64,000 nt of DNA from Blastococcus sp. HT6-30 (GTDB lineage Bacteria; Actinomycetota; Actinomycetes; Mycobacteriales; Geodermatophilaceae). Of the stretch, positions 52,796 to 61,917 are shown piece by piece. The DNA lies in contig NZ_CP155792.1 of NCBI RefSeq assembly GCF_039729015.1, forward strand, positions 3,120,001-3,184,000, given 5' to 3'. Below the pieces are notes generated by a model. That model saw nothing but the letters and a program-made list of their open reading frames with translations. It was not told where the DNA came from and ran no database searches. The position numbers and the translations under genes are program-made. The number at the start of each line of letters is the position of its first letter. Position 1 is the first letter of the stretch.

Positions 52796-54048
52796 CCCTG
52801 CCCTCCTGGGACGGGGGGCAGGCCGATGAGCGAGCCGCCGGTGCGGCCGCCGGCCCAGCCGCCGCCGAACAGCGCGGTGAGCAGCTCCTGCAGGTCGGGG
52901 ACCCCGTTGCCGTCGGCGTCGTCCAGGGCGCCGTCGGCGTTCGCGTCCCCGGACAGCAGCCGGGTGCAGATCTGCTCGATCGGCGGCAGCTGGAGGCCCT
53001 GGCTCAGCGGGTCGGTGAGCACGTCGGGGACCAGGTCGAGGTCGGCGCGTAGCCGCCCGGTCGCGCCCAGGAGCTGGCAGACGATGATCTCGGGGCTCGT
53101 GGCACCCACGGAGTTGTCCCGGGTGTCCAGCGTCCCGTAGTCGGGGTTGTAGGCGTGCGCCAGGTTGCCCAGGGCCGCCGGTGCCACGTCCAGCACCTCC
53201 GCCAGCGCGTCCCGCTGCTGGACCAGGGCCACCGTGACCTCGGCCAGCCGGTCGACGTTGGTGCGCAGCAGGTCGGTGTTGTCCTGCACGAAGCCGGCGA
53301 CCTCCCCCAGCGCCTGGGACAGCAGCTGGACGGCCGTGGCCAGGTCCTCCCGCTCGCCCTCCAGCAGGTCCGCGACGGCCGCGAGGTCCTGGTTGAACTG
53401 GCCGACCTGGGCGTCGATGGTGGCCAGCGCGCTGGTGAAGGTCTGCAGGTTCTGCACCGAGTCGAACAGCCCGTCACGGTTGTCCGCCAGCGTCTCCACG
53501 GCCTGCGAGAACCCGGTCAGCGTGCGGTTGAGGTCGTCCCCGGTGCCGCCGAGGTTGGCCGCTCCGACGTCGACGAGATCCGACAGCGCACCGTTCCGGT
53601 TGGCGCCCGTGGGGCCGAGCGCCGCGGACAGCTCGTCCAGGGCCCCGTACACGGCGTCGAGCTCCACCGGCGTCGCCGTCCGCTCCACCGGCACCTCGGC
53701 GCCGTCCTGCATGGTGGGGCCGCCGTCGTAGACGGGGGCGAACTGCACGTACCGGTCGGAGACCAGCGACGGCGCCAGCACGACGGCGTCGGCGTCGGCC
53801 GGGATGTCGTAGTCCTCGTCGATCTCCATCTCCACGCGCACCCGGTCGCCCTGCGGGCGGACGTCGGTGATCTGGCCGACGTCGATGCCGAGGATCCGGA
53901 CGTCGGACCCCGGGTAGAGGCCGACCGTCTGCGAGAACCAGGCAGTCACCCGGTAGTGGTCGGCGGGCTTGAGCACCGTCCAGCCCAGGGCGCCGACGAG
54001 GACCAGCGCAGCGGCCAGCGCGATCCCGCGTTGCAGCGAGCCGCTCAT
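52792..54048 (-). CDS. mceD: Mce family protein MceD with C-terminal EF-hand-like pair
   Basis: Fourth MCE subunit, 418 residues from ATG 54048, which overlaps the mceC stop. It has an anchor helix (IALAAALVLVGALGWTVL), an MCE domain with GSDVRILGIDVGQITDVRPQ and SLVSDRYVQFAPVYDGG, and a long helical region. Unusually, residues 368-388 form two overlapping 12-residue EF-hand-type loops (DANADGALDDAD and DADGNGVPDLQE) with acidic residues at positions 1, 3, 5, 9 and 12. This predicts calcium binding on the outer side. Confidence 0.9.
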   Translation of the reverse strand: MSGSLQRGIALAAALVLVGALGWTVLKPADHYRVTAWFSQTVGLYPGSDVRILGIDVGQITDVRPQGDRVRVEMEIDEDYDIPADADAVVLAPSLVSDRYVQFAPVYDGGPTMQDGAEVPVERTATPVELDAVYGALDELSAALGPTGANRNGALSDLVDVGAANLGGTGDDLNRTLTGFSQAVETLADNRDGLFDSVQNLQTFTSALATIDAQVGQFNQDLAAVADLLEGEREDLATAVQLLSQALGEVAGFVQDNTDLLRTNVDRLAEVTVALVQQRDALAEVLDVAPAALGNLAHAYNPDYGTLDTRDNSVGATSPEIIVCQLLGATGRLRADLDLVPDVLTDPLSQGLQLPPIEQICTRLLSGDANADGALDDADGNGVPDLQELLTALFGGGWAGGRTGGSLIGLPPVPGGQG

Positions 54049-55076
54049 CAGTTGCCCTCCTGGCAGGACACCGGCAGGCCGACGACGCCGGGCCCGCCGC
54101 AGACGATGCTGCCGACCACGCCGGGCAGCAGGTTGTCGACGAAGCTGTCGAACCACCGGCCGTTGCCCAGTGTGTTGGTGAACAGCCGGACGAACGGTGC
54201 GAGGTTGTCGACGGTCTGGGCGAGGTTCGCCCGGTTGCGCGCCAGGATGTCGGTCACCCGCGACAGCTGCTGCAGCGCCGGCGTGAGCGCCTCGCGGTTG
54301 TCGGCCACCAGCCCGGAGAGCTGGGTGGACAGCTGCTGGGTGCTGGTCAGGACCGAGTCGATCAGCCGGCGGCGCTCCTGCACCTCGGTGAGGAGCGTGT
54401 TCGAGTCCAGGATCAGTCGGGTGAACTCACCGTTGCGGTCGGCCAGCACGTCGGTCACCGTCCGGGTGGCCGACAGCAGCTCCCGCAGCTGGGCGTCCCG
54501 CGAGGCGATGGTGTCCGACAACCGGGCCAGGCCCTGGAGAGAGGCGCGGACCTCGTCGGGCGTCTCGGCGAAGGTCTCGGCGAGCACCTCGAAGGAGCCG
54601 GCCAGCTGCGCGGTGTCCAGGTCCTCCACGGTCGTGGAGAGGTCGGCGAAGGCCTCGACGACGTCGTAGGGCGACGCCGTCCGGTCCAACGGGATCCGCT
54701 GGTCGGGGTCGAGTTCGGTGGCGCCGCGGGGCACCAGGGCCAGGTACTTCGCGCCCAGCACCGTCTCGATCTTGATGGCCGCCTCCGACCGGTCACCCAC
54801 GAAGGCGTCCTCCACCCGGAACTCGACCGTGACCGCGCCGTCCTCGAGCGACAGCTCCTCGACGCTGCCGACCTTCACCCCGGCCACGCGCACCGGGTCG
54901 CCGGGCTGCAGGCCCGCCGCCTCGGAGAACTGCGCCCGGTGGACGGTGCCGCCGCCGATCAGCGGCAGGGACTGCGCGTTGAACGCCAGGAGGACCAGCG
55001 CGGTGATCACCGCGAGGCTGACCGCGCCGACCGTCACCGGGTTCCGGTCGCGGAAGGGACGGGACCGGCGGGCCAT
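54048..55076 (-). CDS. mceC: Mce family protein MceC
   Basis: Third MCE subunit, 342 residues from ATG 55076 (ATGA overlap with mceB). The basic MARRSRPFRDRNP is followed by the anchor helix VGAVSLAVITALVLLAFNAQ, then an MCE domain with GLQPGDPVRVAGVKVGSVEE and VLGAKYLALVPRGATEL. A helical region and the C-terminal GRWFDSFVDNLLPG complete it. Confidence 0.92.
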   Translation of the reverse strand: MARRSRPFRDRNPVTVGAVSLAVITALVLLAFNAQSLPLIGGGTVHRAQFSEAAGLQPGDPVRVAGVKVGSVEELSLEDGAVTVEFRVEDAFVGDRSEAAIKIETVLGAKYLALVPRGATELDPDQRIPLDRTASPYDVVEAFADLSTTVEDLDTAQLAGSFEVLAETFAETPDEVRASLQGLARLSDTIASRDAQLRELLSATRTVTDVLADRNGEFTRLILDSNTLLTEVQERRRLIDSVLTSTQQLSTQLSGLVADNREALTPALQQLSRVTDILARNRANLAQTVDNLAPFVRLFTNTLGNGRWFDSFVDNLLPGVVGSIVCGGPGVVGLPVSCQEGN

Positions 55077-56143
55077 CAGCTGCACCCCCGCTCACCGTTG
55101 CGCAGGCCCCCGGTGGGCAGCTCGACGGCGTTCTCGGTGCCGTCGGGGTTGCTGACCGGCAGGACGACGTTGCCCGAGGCCCCGCACAGGTAGAAGTTGA
55201 ACCAGCTGCCGTTCACCGCCGTGCGGGTGACCAGGTCGAGCTTCGTGGGTGCGAGCTGCAGGAAGTTCTCGAGGACGTCACCGCTGTCGGCCAGGTTCGT
55301 CGACAGCCGGCCGAGGCCCTGGATGTCGGCGGCCAGCGGGGCCCGGACGTCGACCAGCAGCTCGGTGGTCGCCCGGGCCAGCCCGTCGATGGTCGACAGC
55401 GAGTCGAAGATGGCTTCGCTGTCGGCGGCCAGGCCGGTCACGAACTGCTGCAGGCTCACGACGAGCCCCGACAGCTGCTCGTCCCGGGCCGCGACGCTGC
55501 CGAGCACGGTGGTCAGGTTCTCGATCACGCTGCCGATCACGGCGTCCTTGTCCGCGAGCGAGCCGCTCAGCGACGCGATGTGCGACAGCAGGCTCTGCAC
55601 GGTGCCGCCCTCGCCCTGGAACACCTGGATGATCTCGAAGGACAGCCGGTTCATGTCCGCCGGCGACAGGGCCCGCAGCAGGGGCTGGAAACCGCCGAAG
55701 AGGGTGGTCAGGTCCAAGGCCGGCGTCGTCCGGGCCAGCGGGATGAGCGCGTCCTCCTCGAGGGTGCGACCGGCCGAGCCGTCACCCTCCTCCAGCGCGA
55801 TGTACCGCTGCCCCACCAGGTTCCGGTAGCGGATGGTCGCCTCGACACCGGCCGGCAACGGCACGTCGGCGCTGACCTCCAGCGCCACCTCCGCGACCGG
55901 GTGGTCGGTCGCCTCGGCCAGCCCGATGCCGGTCACCTGGCCCACCCGGACGCCGGCGATGCGCACCTCGTCGCCCTCCACCAGGCCGGCCACGTCGGTG
56001 AACTGGGCGCGGTACGCCAGCTGCTCGCCGTACCCGGCGTTGGTGATGGTGCTGATCAGCACGTAGCTGGCCAGCACGGTGACCAGCCCGAACACCAGCA
56101 GCTTGGTGAGCGGGGCCGCCAGCCCGCGCAGCGCGCCCCTCAT
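55076..56143 (-). CDS. mceB: Mce family protein MceB
   Basis: Second MCE subunit, 355 residues. It has anchor helix LLVFGLVTVLASYVLISTI, an MCE domain with VAGLVEGDEVRIAGVRVGQV and RYRNLVGQRYIALEEGDG, then a helical domain. The C-terminus has NGSWFNFYLCG, the family's conserved aromatic/Cys segment. The start overlaps the mceA stop by 4 bp. Confidence 0.92.
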   Translation of the reverse strand: MRGALRGLAAPLTKLLVFGLVTVLASYVLISTITNAGYGEQLAYRAQFTDVAGLVEGDEVRIAGVRVGQVTGIGLAEATDHPVAEVALEVSADVPLPAGVEATIRYRNLVGQRYIALEEGDGSAGRTLEEDALIPLARTTPALDLTTLFGGFQPLLRALSPADMNRLSFEIIQVFQGEGGTVQSLLSHIASLSGSLADKDAVIGSVIENLTTVLGSVAARDEQLSGLVVSLQQFVTGLAADSEAIFDSLSTIDGLARATTELLVDVRAPLAADIQGLGRLSTNLADSGDVLENFLQLAPTKLDLVTRTAVNGSWFNFYLCGASGNVVLPVSNPDGTENAVELPTGGLRNGERGCS

Positions 56144-57519
56144 CGGAGCGCCACCTGGGTCCCGCGCAGCAGCGGCGCCATCGAGGAGGCGGCGAGGTCG
56201 GAGATCTCGGTCGGCTCGGTCCCGGTCTGGTAGGCGAGGATGCTGCGCACGAAGTCCAGCTCCGCTGTCGATCCGGCGAGGTCGTAGGGCAGGGACCTGC
56301 CCGCCGTCGGGTTGGGCTCCCCCGCGCCCTCGGGCACGTCGTCGGGGCCATGGCCGCCCAGGCAGACCGGGTTGCCCGAGAACGGGTTGTCGGGCGAGTC
56401 GACGCCGTCCTCCGGGGGTGTCGGGCAGTAGTACTCGCCGCGCTCGGCCGCCCGGATGAGGCCGTCGATGTCGTCGAGGCCCTGGCAGTCCGGACCGCTC
56501 CGGTCCAGGTACGCCGGCTGGTCACCGGGCACGTAGGGGTTGCGCGGCGGCAGGGTGACCACGATGTTCAGGTTCAGCGCGGGGTCGCCGTCGGCGCCGA
56601 ACGCCTCGCTGATCATCGGGTTGAACCGGGTGAGGCCGTCGAGCAGGCACGGGTAGACCGGCGAGTACTCGGCGAAGACGCCCAGCACCGGCCGGGAGGT
56701 CTCGGCGAGGGAGATGATGTTCCGCTCGTTGGCCTCCAGGAAGCCCGCGGTCACGTCCCCGGCCGACCGGCCCACGGTGAAGGTCCGGCGCAGCTGCTCG
56801 GACTGGTCGACCAGCGTCGTGCTGGTGACGGCCAGGTTGTCCAGCACGGCCAGCAGGTCGTCGGCGGCGGACTCGTAGGTGTCGGCGAGGTCGGCGAGCC
56901 CGGAGATGTCGGCCTGCAGCTGCGGCAGCACGGTGTTCAGCTCCCCTGCGTACTCCCCGACCGCCGCCAGGTTGGCGCCCAGCCGTTCCCCCCGGCCGCG
57001 CAGTGCGTCGGCGACCGCCCCGAGCGTGTAGGAAATGTCCTGCGGCTCCACCGCCTGCAGCAGCGGGAGCAGGTCGTCGATCACGCGCTGCAGCTCGATG
57101 GCGTTCTCGCTACGGTCCTGGCCGATGACGTCGCCGTCGGCCAGCCGCTCGGCGGTGGGCTGCTCGGGCAGCTCCAGGGAGACGAACCGCTCGCCGAACA
57201 GCGTCTTCGGCAGCAGCCGGGCGGTGACGTCGGCCGGGATCTGCTCGAGGTACTCCGGCTTGATGGCCAGCTCGATGACGGCGCCGCCCATCCCGGTGCG
57301 CACCTCCCGGACGTCGCCCACGATGACGCCGCGCACCTTGACGTCGGAGGCCTCCTGGAGCTGGTTGCCGACCGTGTCGGCCTCCAGCGTCACGCGGGCG
57401 ACCTCGGTGAACGCCTTCTGGTAGGTGGCCACCGCCAGCCCGAGCAGGAGGGCCAGGACGACCAGGAAGGCCAGCCCCTGCAGCCGTCGCCGCACGACCG
57501 CACCCCGGTTGCTGTTCAT
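56140..57519 (-). CDS. mceA: Mce family protein MceA
   Basis: First MCE subunit, 459 residues. After the basic N-terminus comes the anchor helix LAFLVVLALLLGLAVATY. The MCE domain has VGNQLQEASDVKVRGVIVGD and LLPKTLFGERFVSLELP. The helical region ends near residue 310. A C-terminal Cys-containing domain (DCQGL, YYCPTPPEDG, NPVCLGGHG) is typical of MceA. It starts 7 bp after the second yrbE gene. Confidence 0.93.
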   Translation of the reverse strand: MNSNRGAVVRRRLQGLAFLVVLALLLGLAVATYQKAFTEVARVTLEADTVGNQLQEASDVKVRGVIVGDVREVRTGMGGAVIELAIKPEYLEQIPADVTARLLPKTLFGERFVSLELPEQPTAERLADGDVIGQDRSENAIELQRVIDDLLPLLQAVEPQDISYTLGAVADALRGRGERLGANLAAVGEYAGELNTVLPQLQADISGLADLADTYESAADDLLAVLDNLAVTSTTLVDQSEQLRRTFTVGRSAGDVTAGFLEANERNIISLAETSRPVLGVFAEYSPVYPCLLDGLTRFNPMISEAFGADGDPALNLNIVVTLPPRNPYVPGDQPAYLDRSGPDCQGLDDIDGLIRAAERGEYYCPTPPEDGVDSPDNPFSGNPVCLGGHGPDDVPEGAGEPNPTAGRSLPYDLAGSTAELDFVRSILAYQTGTEPTEISDLAASSMAPLLRGTQVALR

Positions 57520-57526
57520 TCCGCGC

Positions 57527-58399
57527 TCACCCCGCGATCCGCACGGTCGTCGTCGAACCCCAGATGGCCAGGGACAGGAACAGGTCGATGACCATCACCG
57601 CCACGATGGAGAAGCGCACCGCCCGGCCCACCGCGAGCCCCACGCCGGCGGGGCCGCCGCCGGCGCGGAAGCCGTAGTAGCAGTGGCTCAGGATGATGAC
57701 CACGGCGAAGACCAGGACCTTGAGGAACGACCAGAAGACGTCCTGCGGTGGCAGGAACAGGTGGAAGTAGTGGTCGTAGGTGCCGGTCGACTGCCCGTAG
57801 GCCTGGGTGGTGATGGTGCGGGTGGCGAAGTAGCTGCTCAGCAACCCGAGCACGTACAGCGGGACGACGGCGACGAAGCCGGCGACGATCCGCGTGGTGA
57901 CGAGGAAGGGCAGGGACGGCACGCCCATGACCTCGAGGGCGTCGATCTCCTCGTTGATGCGCATGGCGCCGATCTGGGCGGTGAACCCGCAGCCGACCGT
58001 CGCCGAGAGCGCGAGCCCGGCCACCAGCGGGGCGATCTCGCGGGTGTTGAAGTAGGCCGAGAGGAAGCCGGTGAACGCCGACGTGCCCAGCTGGTCCAGG
58101 GCCGCGTAGCCCTGCAGCCCCACCTCGGTTCCGGTGAAGAACGACAGGAAGGCGATGACGCCGACCGTGCCGCCGATGACGGCCAGCGCGCCGGACCCGA
58201 ACGTCACCTCGGCGAGCAGCCGGAAGGTCTCCCGCTTGTAGCGGCGCAGCGTGCGCGGCACCCAGCCGAGCGCCCGCCCGTAGAAGCCGAGCTGGTCGCC
58301 GAGGTCGTCGAGGGTGTCCAGCGGCCGCCGGTAGACGGTGCGCACGATCCTGCGCGCGCGGACCCGGATGCGGTCGGTCGGTGAGAGGAGCGCCATCAC
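57527..58399 (-). CDS. yrbEB: MlaE/YrbE-family permease (second, YrbEB)
   Basis: One of two inner-membrane permeases of the Mce importer. It has 290 residues, five to six helices and the coupling-helix motif INEEIDALEVMGVPSLPFLV. AEVTFGSGALAVIGGTVGVI is the first core helix. GTG 58399 overlaps the preceding stop (GTGA), and an ATG follows immediately at 58396. Confidence 0.94.
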   Translation of the reverse strand: MMALLSPTDRIRVRARRIVRTVYRRPLDTLDDLGDQLGFYGRALGWVPRTLRRYKRETFRLLAEVTFGSGALAVIGGTVGVIAFLSFFTGTEVGLQGYAALDQLGTSAFTGFLSAYFNTREIAPLVAGLALSATVGCGFTAQIGAMRINEEIDALEVMGVPSLPFLVTTRIVAGFVAVVPLYVLGLLSSYFATRTITTQAYGQSTGTYDHYFHLFLPPQDVFWSFLKVLVFAVVIILSHCYYGFRAGGGPAGVGLAVGRAVRFSIVAVMVIDLFLSLAIWGSTTTVRIAG

Positions 58400-59211
58400 G
58401 CCCCCTTCGGGGGGACGAGCTGGAAGTACAGCGCCGTCATCACGAAGTTCACGGCGAACAGCAGCAGGAACGTGATGACCACCGACTGGTTCACCGCGTC
58501 ACCCACGCCCTTGGGCCCGCCGCCTGCGTTGAGCCCCTTGTAGGCGGCCACGATGCCCGCGATCAACCCGAAGACCAGGGCCTTGATCTCCCCGGACCAG
58601 AAGTCCTCCACCTGCGCCAGGGCGTTGAAGGAGGCCAGGTAGGCGCCGGGCGTGCCGCCCTGCAGGACGACGTTGAAGAAGTACCCGCCGGCGACGCCGA
58701 CGACGCTGACCAGGCCGTTGAGCAGCACCGCCACCAGCATCGAGCCCAGGACGCGGGGCACCACCAGCCGCTGGATCGGGCTGATGCCCAGGACCTCCAT
58801 GGCGTCGATCTCGTCGCGGATCTTGCGGGCACCCAGGTCGGCGCAGATCGCCGATCCGCCGGCGCCGGCGATGAGCAGCGCGGTGACGATCGGGCTGGCC
58901 TCGCGGAGGACGGCGAGGACCGACGCCGAGCCGGTGAACGACTGCGCACCCAGCTGCCGGGTGAGCGAGCCCAGCTGCAGGGCGATGACCGCGCCGAACG
59001 GGATCGCGACCAGCGCCGTCGGCAAGATCGTGACGCTGGCGACGAACCAGGTCTGCTGGACGAACTCGCGGATCTGGAACGGCCGCTTGGGCAGCGCCCG
59101 CAGGACGTCGAGCGCGAAGGCGAACAGCTTGCCGCTGGCCGCCAGCGGCCGGGTCGGCGAGTACTTCCCGTCGAGCAGGCCGGGCGCCGTCGACTCGTGG
59201 GTCGCCGTCAC
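58396..59211 (-). CDS. yrbEA: MlaE/YrbE-family permease (first, YrbEA)
   Basis: Partner permease, 271 residues from GTG 59211, which overlaps the ATPase stop (GTGA). It has SITILP-like VTILPTALVAIPFGAVIALQ, the GAGGSAICADLGARKIRDEI core and DAMEVLGISPIQRLVVPRVL coupling helix. GLNAGGGPKGVGDAVNQSVV lies near the C-terminus, as in MlaE. Confidence 0.94.
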   Translation of the reverse strand: MTATHESTAPGLLDGKYSPTRPLAASGKLFAFALDVLRALPKRPFQIREFVQQTWFVASVTILPTALVAIPFGAVIALQLGSLTRQLGAQSFTGSASVLAVLREASPIVTALLIAGAGGSAICADLGARKIRDEIDAMEVLGISPIQRLVVPRVLGSMLVAVLLNGLVSVVGVAGGYFFNVVLQGGTPGAYLASFNALAQVEDFWSGEIKALVFGLIAGIVAAYKGLNAGGGPKGVGDAVNQSVVITFLLLFAVNFVMTALYFQLVPPKGA

Positions 59212-60344
59212 CCCTCACCGCCGGACCGCGGCAGCACGACCGTGGCGGTCGAGCCGCCCGGGACCGCGCCGGGCCCGGGAGCCCAGTGCCGCCCACCCGC
59301 GCCCCGGGTCGGGAGGAACGCACCGGCGTCGGCCCGCGCGAGGAGGTCCTCGGGCAGCGACGCCCGGATGGCCTCGGCGGTGGTGGGGTCGAACTCGTGC
59401 AGCATGCGCGCGACCCGCTCCTGCCTGCGGCGCACCGCCTTGCGCTCGGGAAGGCCGGGCGTGGGGTCCAGCTGCGGCGGCACGGCGTCCCCGCCGCTGG
59501 CCCCCTTGGGACCGATGCCGTTGTGCTGGTCCCCGCCCCGGGCCTCCAGGGCCGCCATCTCGGCCTCCACCTGGGCGACGTCCTTCTCCTCGCTCATCCC
59601 GATCGGGCCCTCGCGGCGGCCGTTGAGGAACTGGCGGACCACCGGCTCCTGCGAGGTGAGCAGCTGCTCGCGCGGGCCGAACATGGCCAGGTGGCGGCGG
59701 AAGAGCAGGCCGAGGTTGTCGGGCACCGTGCGCGCGGTGCCGATGTCGTGGGTGACGATGAGGAACGTGGCGTCGATCTGCGCGTTGAGGTCGACGATCA
59801 GCTGGTTGAGGTAGGCGACGCGGACCGGGTCCAGGCCGGAGTCCGGCTCGTCGAACAGGATGATCTCGGGGTTGAGCACCAGCGCGCGGGCGAGGCCGGC
59901 ACGCTTGCGCATACCGCCGGAGATCTCCCCGGGTAGCTTCCCCTCGGCACCCTGCAGGCCCACCATGTCCATCTTCTCGAGGACGATCCGGCGGACCTCG
60001 GACTCGCTCTTCTTCGTGTGCTCGCGGAGCGGGAAGGCGATGTTGTCGAAGATGTTCATCGAGCCGAACAGCGCGCCGTCCTGGAACAGCACGCCGAAGA
60101 GCTTGCGCACCTCGTAGAGCCGGGACTCGTTGGTCCGGACGATGTCGGTGTCGGAGATGACGATCGACCCCCGCTCGGGTTTCAGCAGGCCGACCAGCGA
60201 CTTGAGGAAGACCGACTTTCCGGTACCGGAGGGGCCCAGCAGGACCGAGATCTCCCCGGGCGGGAGCGTGAGCGTGACGTCGCTCCAGATGTTCTGGCTG
60301 CCGAACGACTTGGTCAGCCCCGAGACCTCCACTGCGACGCCCAC
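59208..60344 (-). CDS. mceG: Mce operon ABC ATPase (MceG/Mkl-like)
   Basis: Energises Mce lipid import. It has 378 residues from GTG 60344, with GGGAGG 9 nt upstream. Walker A is GPSGTGKS (residues 37-44), signature ISGGMRKRAGLARAL, Walker B IILFDEPDSGLDP and H-loop LIVTHDIGTA. About 120 C-terminal residues beyond the ABC domain resemble the extension of mycobacterial MceG. Here it heads the operon, whereas in mycobacteria it is unlinked to the mce loci. Confidence 0.93.
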   Translation of the reverse strand: MGVAVEVSGLTKSFGSQNIWSDVTLTLPPGEISVLLGPSGTGKSVFLKSLVGLLKPERGSIVISDTDIVRTNESRLYEVRKLFGVLFQDGALFGSMNIFDNIAFPLREHTKKSESEVRRIVLEKMDMVGLQGAEGKLPGEISGGMRKRAGLARALVLNPEIILFDEPDSGLDPVRVAYLNQLIVDLNAQIDATFLIVTHDIGTARTVPDNLGLLFRRHLAMFGPREQLLTSQEPVVRQFLNGRREGPIGMSEEKDVAQVEAEMAALEARGGDQHNGIGPKGASGGDAVPPQLDPTPGLPERKAVRRRQERVARMLHEFDPTTAEAIRASLPEDLLARADAGAFLPTRGAGGRHWAPGPGAVPGGSTATVVLPRSGGEG

Positions 60345-60562
60345 GTGTCCCTGCCTCCCGCTCCGGCTGCAATGCCGGTCCACCGCCCCGCTACGTCGGC
60401 GAGCCCCGGCCATGTACGACACCTCGACCGACTCCGCATGCGGAGCGGTGACGCCGCATCACTACCGGTCAGTAACGATCACGCGGGGCGAAGGTTACGT
60501 GTGTCACGCGGTTTCCGTGACCCGGATCTCCCCCTTGTAGGCGAGAACCACCCGGACATGCG

Positions 60563-60596
60563 ACAGGGGCCGCCCCCTGAGGAGGACGGCCCCTGT
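60563..60596. terminator. Second hairpin after rplL
   Basis: A perfect 10-bp stem (ACAGGGGCCG / CGGCCCCTGT) with a 14-nt loop, 85 bp after the rplL stop. Confidence 0.65.
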
Positions 60597-60650
60597 GCGG
60601 GGTGGAGCGTTCCCCGGCCGGGCCGGGGAGGTGTCACGTCGCCGTGACGT

Positions 60651-60674
60651 GCCCGGCGGTCGGAACCGCCGGGC
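60651..60674. terminator. First hairpin after rplL
   Basis: A perfect 10-bp stem (GCCCGGCGGT / ACCGCCGGGC) with a 4-nt loop, 6 nt after the rplL stop. Together with the 60563-60596 hairpin it forms a tandem terminator isolating rplJL from the mce operon. Confidence 0.8.
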
Positions 60675-60680
60675 GAGGGG

Positions 60681-61073
60681 TCACTTGACGGTGACGGAGG
60701 CGCCGGCGCCCTCGAGGGCGGCCTTGGCCTTCTCGGCAGCGTCCTTGGCGACCTTCTCGAGGACCGGCTTCGGTGCGTTGTCGACCAGGTCCTTGGCCTC
60801 CTTGAGGCCGAGCGAGGTCAGGCCGCGCACCTCCTTGATGACCTGGATCTTCTTGTCGCCGGCAGCCTCGAGGATGACGTCGAACTCGTCCTGCTCCTCG
60901 GCGGCGGGAGCGCCACCGTCGCCGCCACCGGCGGCCGGGGCGGCCGCGACGGCGACGGGGGCAGCCGCGGTGACGTCGAAGGTCTCCTCGAACTGCTTCA
61001 CGAAGTCGGAGAGCTCGAGGAGGGTCATCTCCTTGAACGCGTCGAGCAGCTCGGCGCTGGAAAGCTTGGCCAT
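60681..61073 (-). CDS. rplL: 50S ribosomal protein L7/L12
   Basis: Stalk protein that recruits translational GTPases. The 130 residues comprise an N-terminal dimer domain ([20 protein letters not shown]), an Ala/Gly-rich hinge ([12 protein letters not shown]) and the C-terminal factor-binding domain ([20 protein letters not shown]). It follows rplJ by 17 bp. Confidence 0.97.
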   Translation of the reverse strand: MAKLSSAELLDAFKEMTLLELSDFVKQFEETFDVTAAAPVAVAAAPAAGGGDGGAPAAEEQDEFDVILEAAGDKKIQVIKEVRGLTSLGLKEAKDLVDNAPKPVLEKVAKDAAEKAKAALEGAGASVTVK

Positions 61074-61090
61074 GATGTCTCCTTCTGGGG

Positions 61091-61705
61091 TCAGTCGGTG
61101 CTGGCCGCGGTGTCCGCGGCGTCAGCGTCGGTGTCGGTGGTGGTGTCAGCAGCAGCGGTGTCGCCGGCAGGAGCCTCGTCCGCCGGTGCGTCGGCGGCCT
61201 TCTTCTCCTGGAGCGCGGCGGCCAGCCGGGCGACCTGCGACAGCGGGGCCTGGAACAGCCCGGCGGCCTTGGTCAGGTTGCCCTTCATCGCGCCGGCCAG
61301 CTTGGCGAGGAGCACCTCACGGCTCTCGACGTCGGCGAGGCGGGTGACCTCGGCGGCGTCGACCGTGCGGCCCTCCACCACGCCGCCCTTGACGACGAGC
61401 AGCGGGTTGGCGCGCGCGAAGTCACGGATGGCCTTGGCGGCGTTCACCGGGTCGCCCTCGATGAAGGCGATCGCGGTGGGACCGTTGAGCAGCGGGGTGA
61501 GGTCGGAGAAGCCGACCTGCTCCGCCGCACGCTTCGTCAGGGTGTTCTTGACGATGGCGTAGCTGCTGCCCTCACCGAGGGAACGGCGCAGCTGGGTCAG
61601 CTGGGCCACGGTCAGCCCGCGGTACTCGGTGAGCACCGCCGCGCTGGACGACTGGAACCGCTCGGTGATCTCGTCGATCACCGCGGCCTTCGCCTGCGTG
61701 GGCAT
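61091..61705 (-). CDS. rplJ: 50S ribosomal protein L10 with Asp/Thr tail
   Basis: Stalk base protein that binds L12 dimers. It has 204 residues from ATG 61705 ([20 protein letters not shown]), with [20 protein letters not shown] and [14 protein letters not shown]. After the L12-binding helix ([20 protein letters not shown]) there is an extra acidic Ala/Asp/Thr tail of about 35 residues. An L10 leader precedes it; the open frame to 61888 lies in that leader and is not coding. Confidence 0.97.
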   Translation of the reverse strand: MPTQAKAAVIDEITERFQSSSAAVLTEYRGLTVAQLTQLRRSLGEGSSYAIVKNTLTKRAAEQVGFSDLTPLLNGPTAIAFIEGDPVNAAKAIRDFARANPLLVVKGGVVEGRTVDAAEVTRLADVESREVLLAKLAGAMKGNLTKAAGLFQAPLSQVARLAAALQEKKAADAPADEAPAGDTAAADTTTDTDADAADTAASTD

Positions 61706-61773
61706 GGGCCTCCTCTCGTCTGTCGGGCGACCACTGGACGCTGCACGACGACGGGCGATCGATGCCCCGGAGA

Positions 61774-61917
61774 CACGAAACGCCCCGGCGCAGGGCGCAC
61801 GGGGCGATGGACAGGCGCACGGCAGCACCCGACGATCGATCCGTCCTCCTGCGCGGGCCGCCCGCGATCTGCGGACCTTCGATCGCACGCGGACGTGCGA
61901 CGACCAGCGGTCTTGGG
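61774..61917 (-). ncRNA. Ribosomal protein L10 leader with attenuator hairpin
   Basis: Autoregulatory mRNA structure bound by L10(L12)4. On the minus strand it has AAGACCGCTGGT and later GATCGAAGGTCCGC, then GGCCCGCGCAGGAGG, the arrangement I associate with actinobacterial L10 leaders. Downstream, CGCCCCG / CGGGGCG pairs over 61780-61806 and is followed by a short T run, a likely terminator arm. A TAGTCT -10 candidate sits at 61931-61936. Covariance-model confirmation (RF00557) is needed for the exact edges. Confidence 0.65.

Larger units (their letters stand above)
60345..60680. other. Spacer between rplL and the mce operon
   Basis: A 336-bp spacer. Two hairpins on the rplL side (60563-60596 and 60651-60674) end the ribosomal transcript. 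On the mce side are a perfect 14-bp palindrome CTCCGCATGCGGAG (60432-60445) and an imperfect ACTACCGGTCAGT element (60461-60473), candidate operators for the mce operon. No clear -35/-10 pair was found. Confidence 0.55.
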
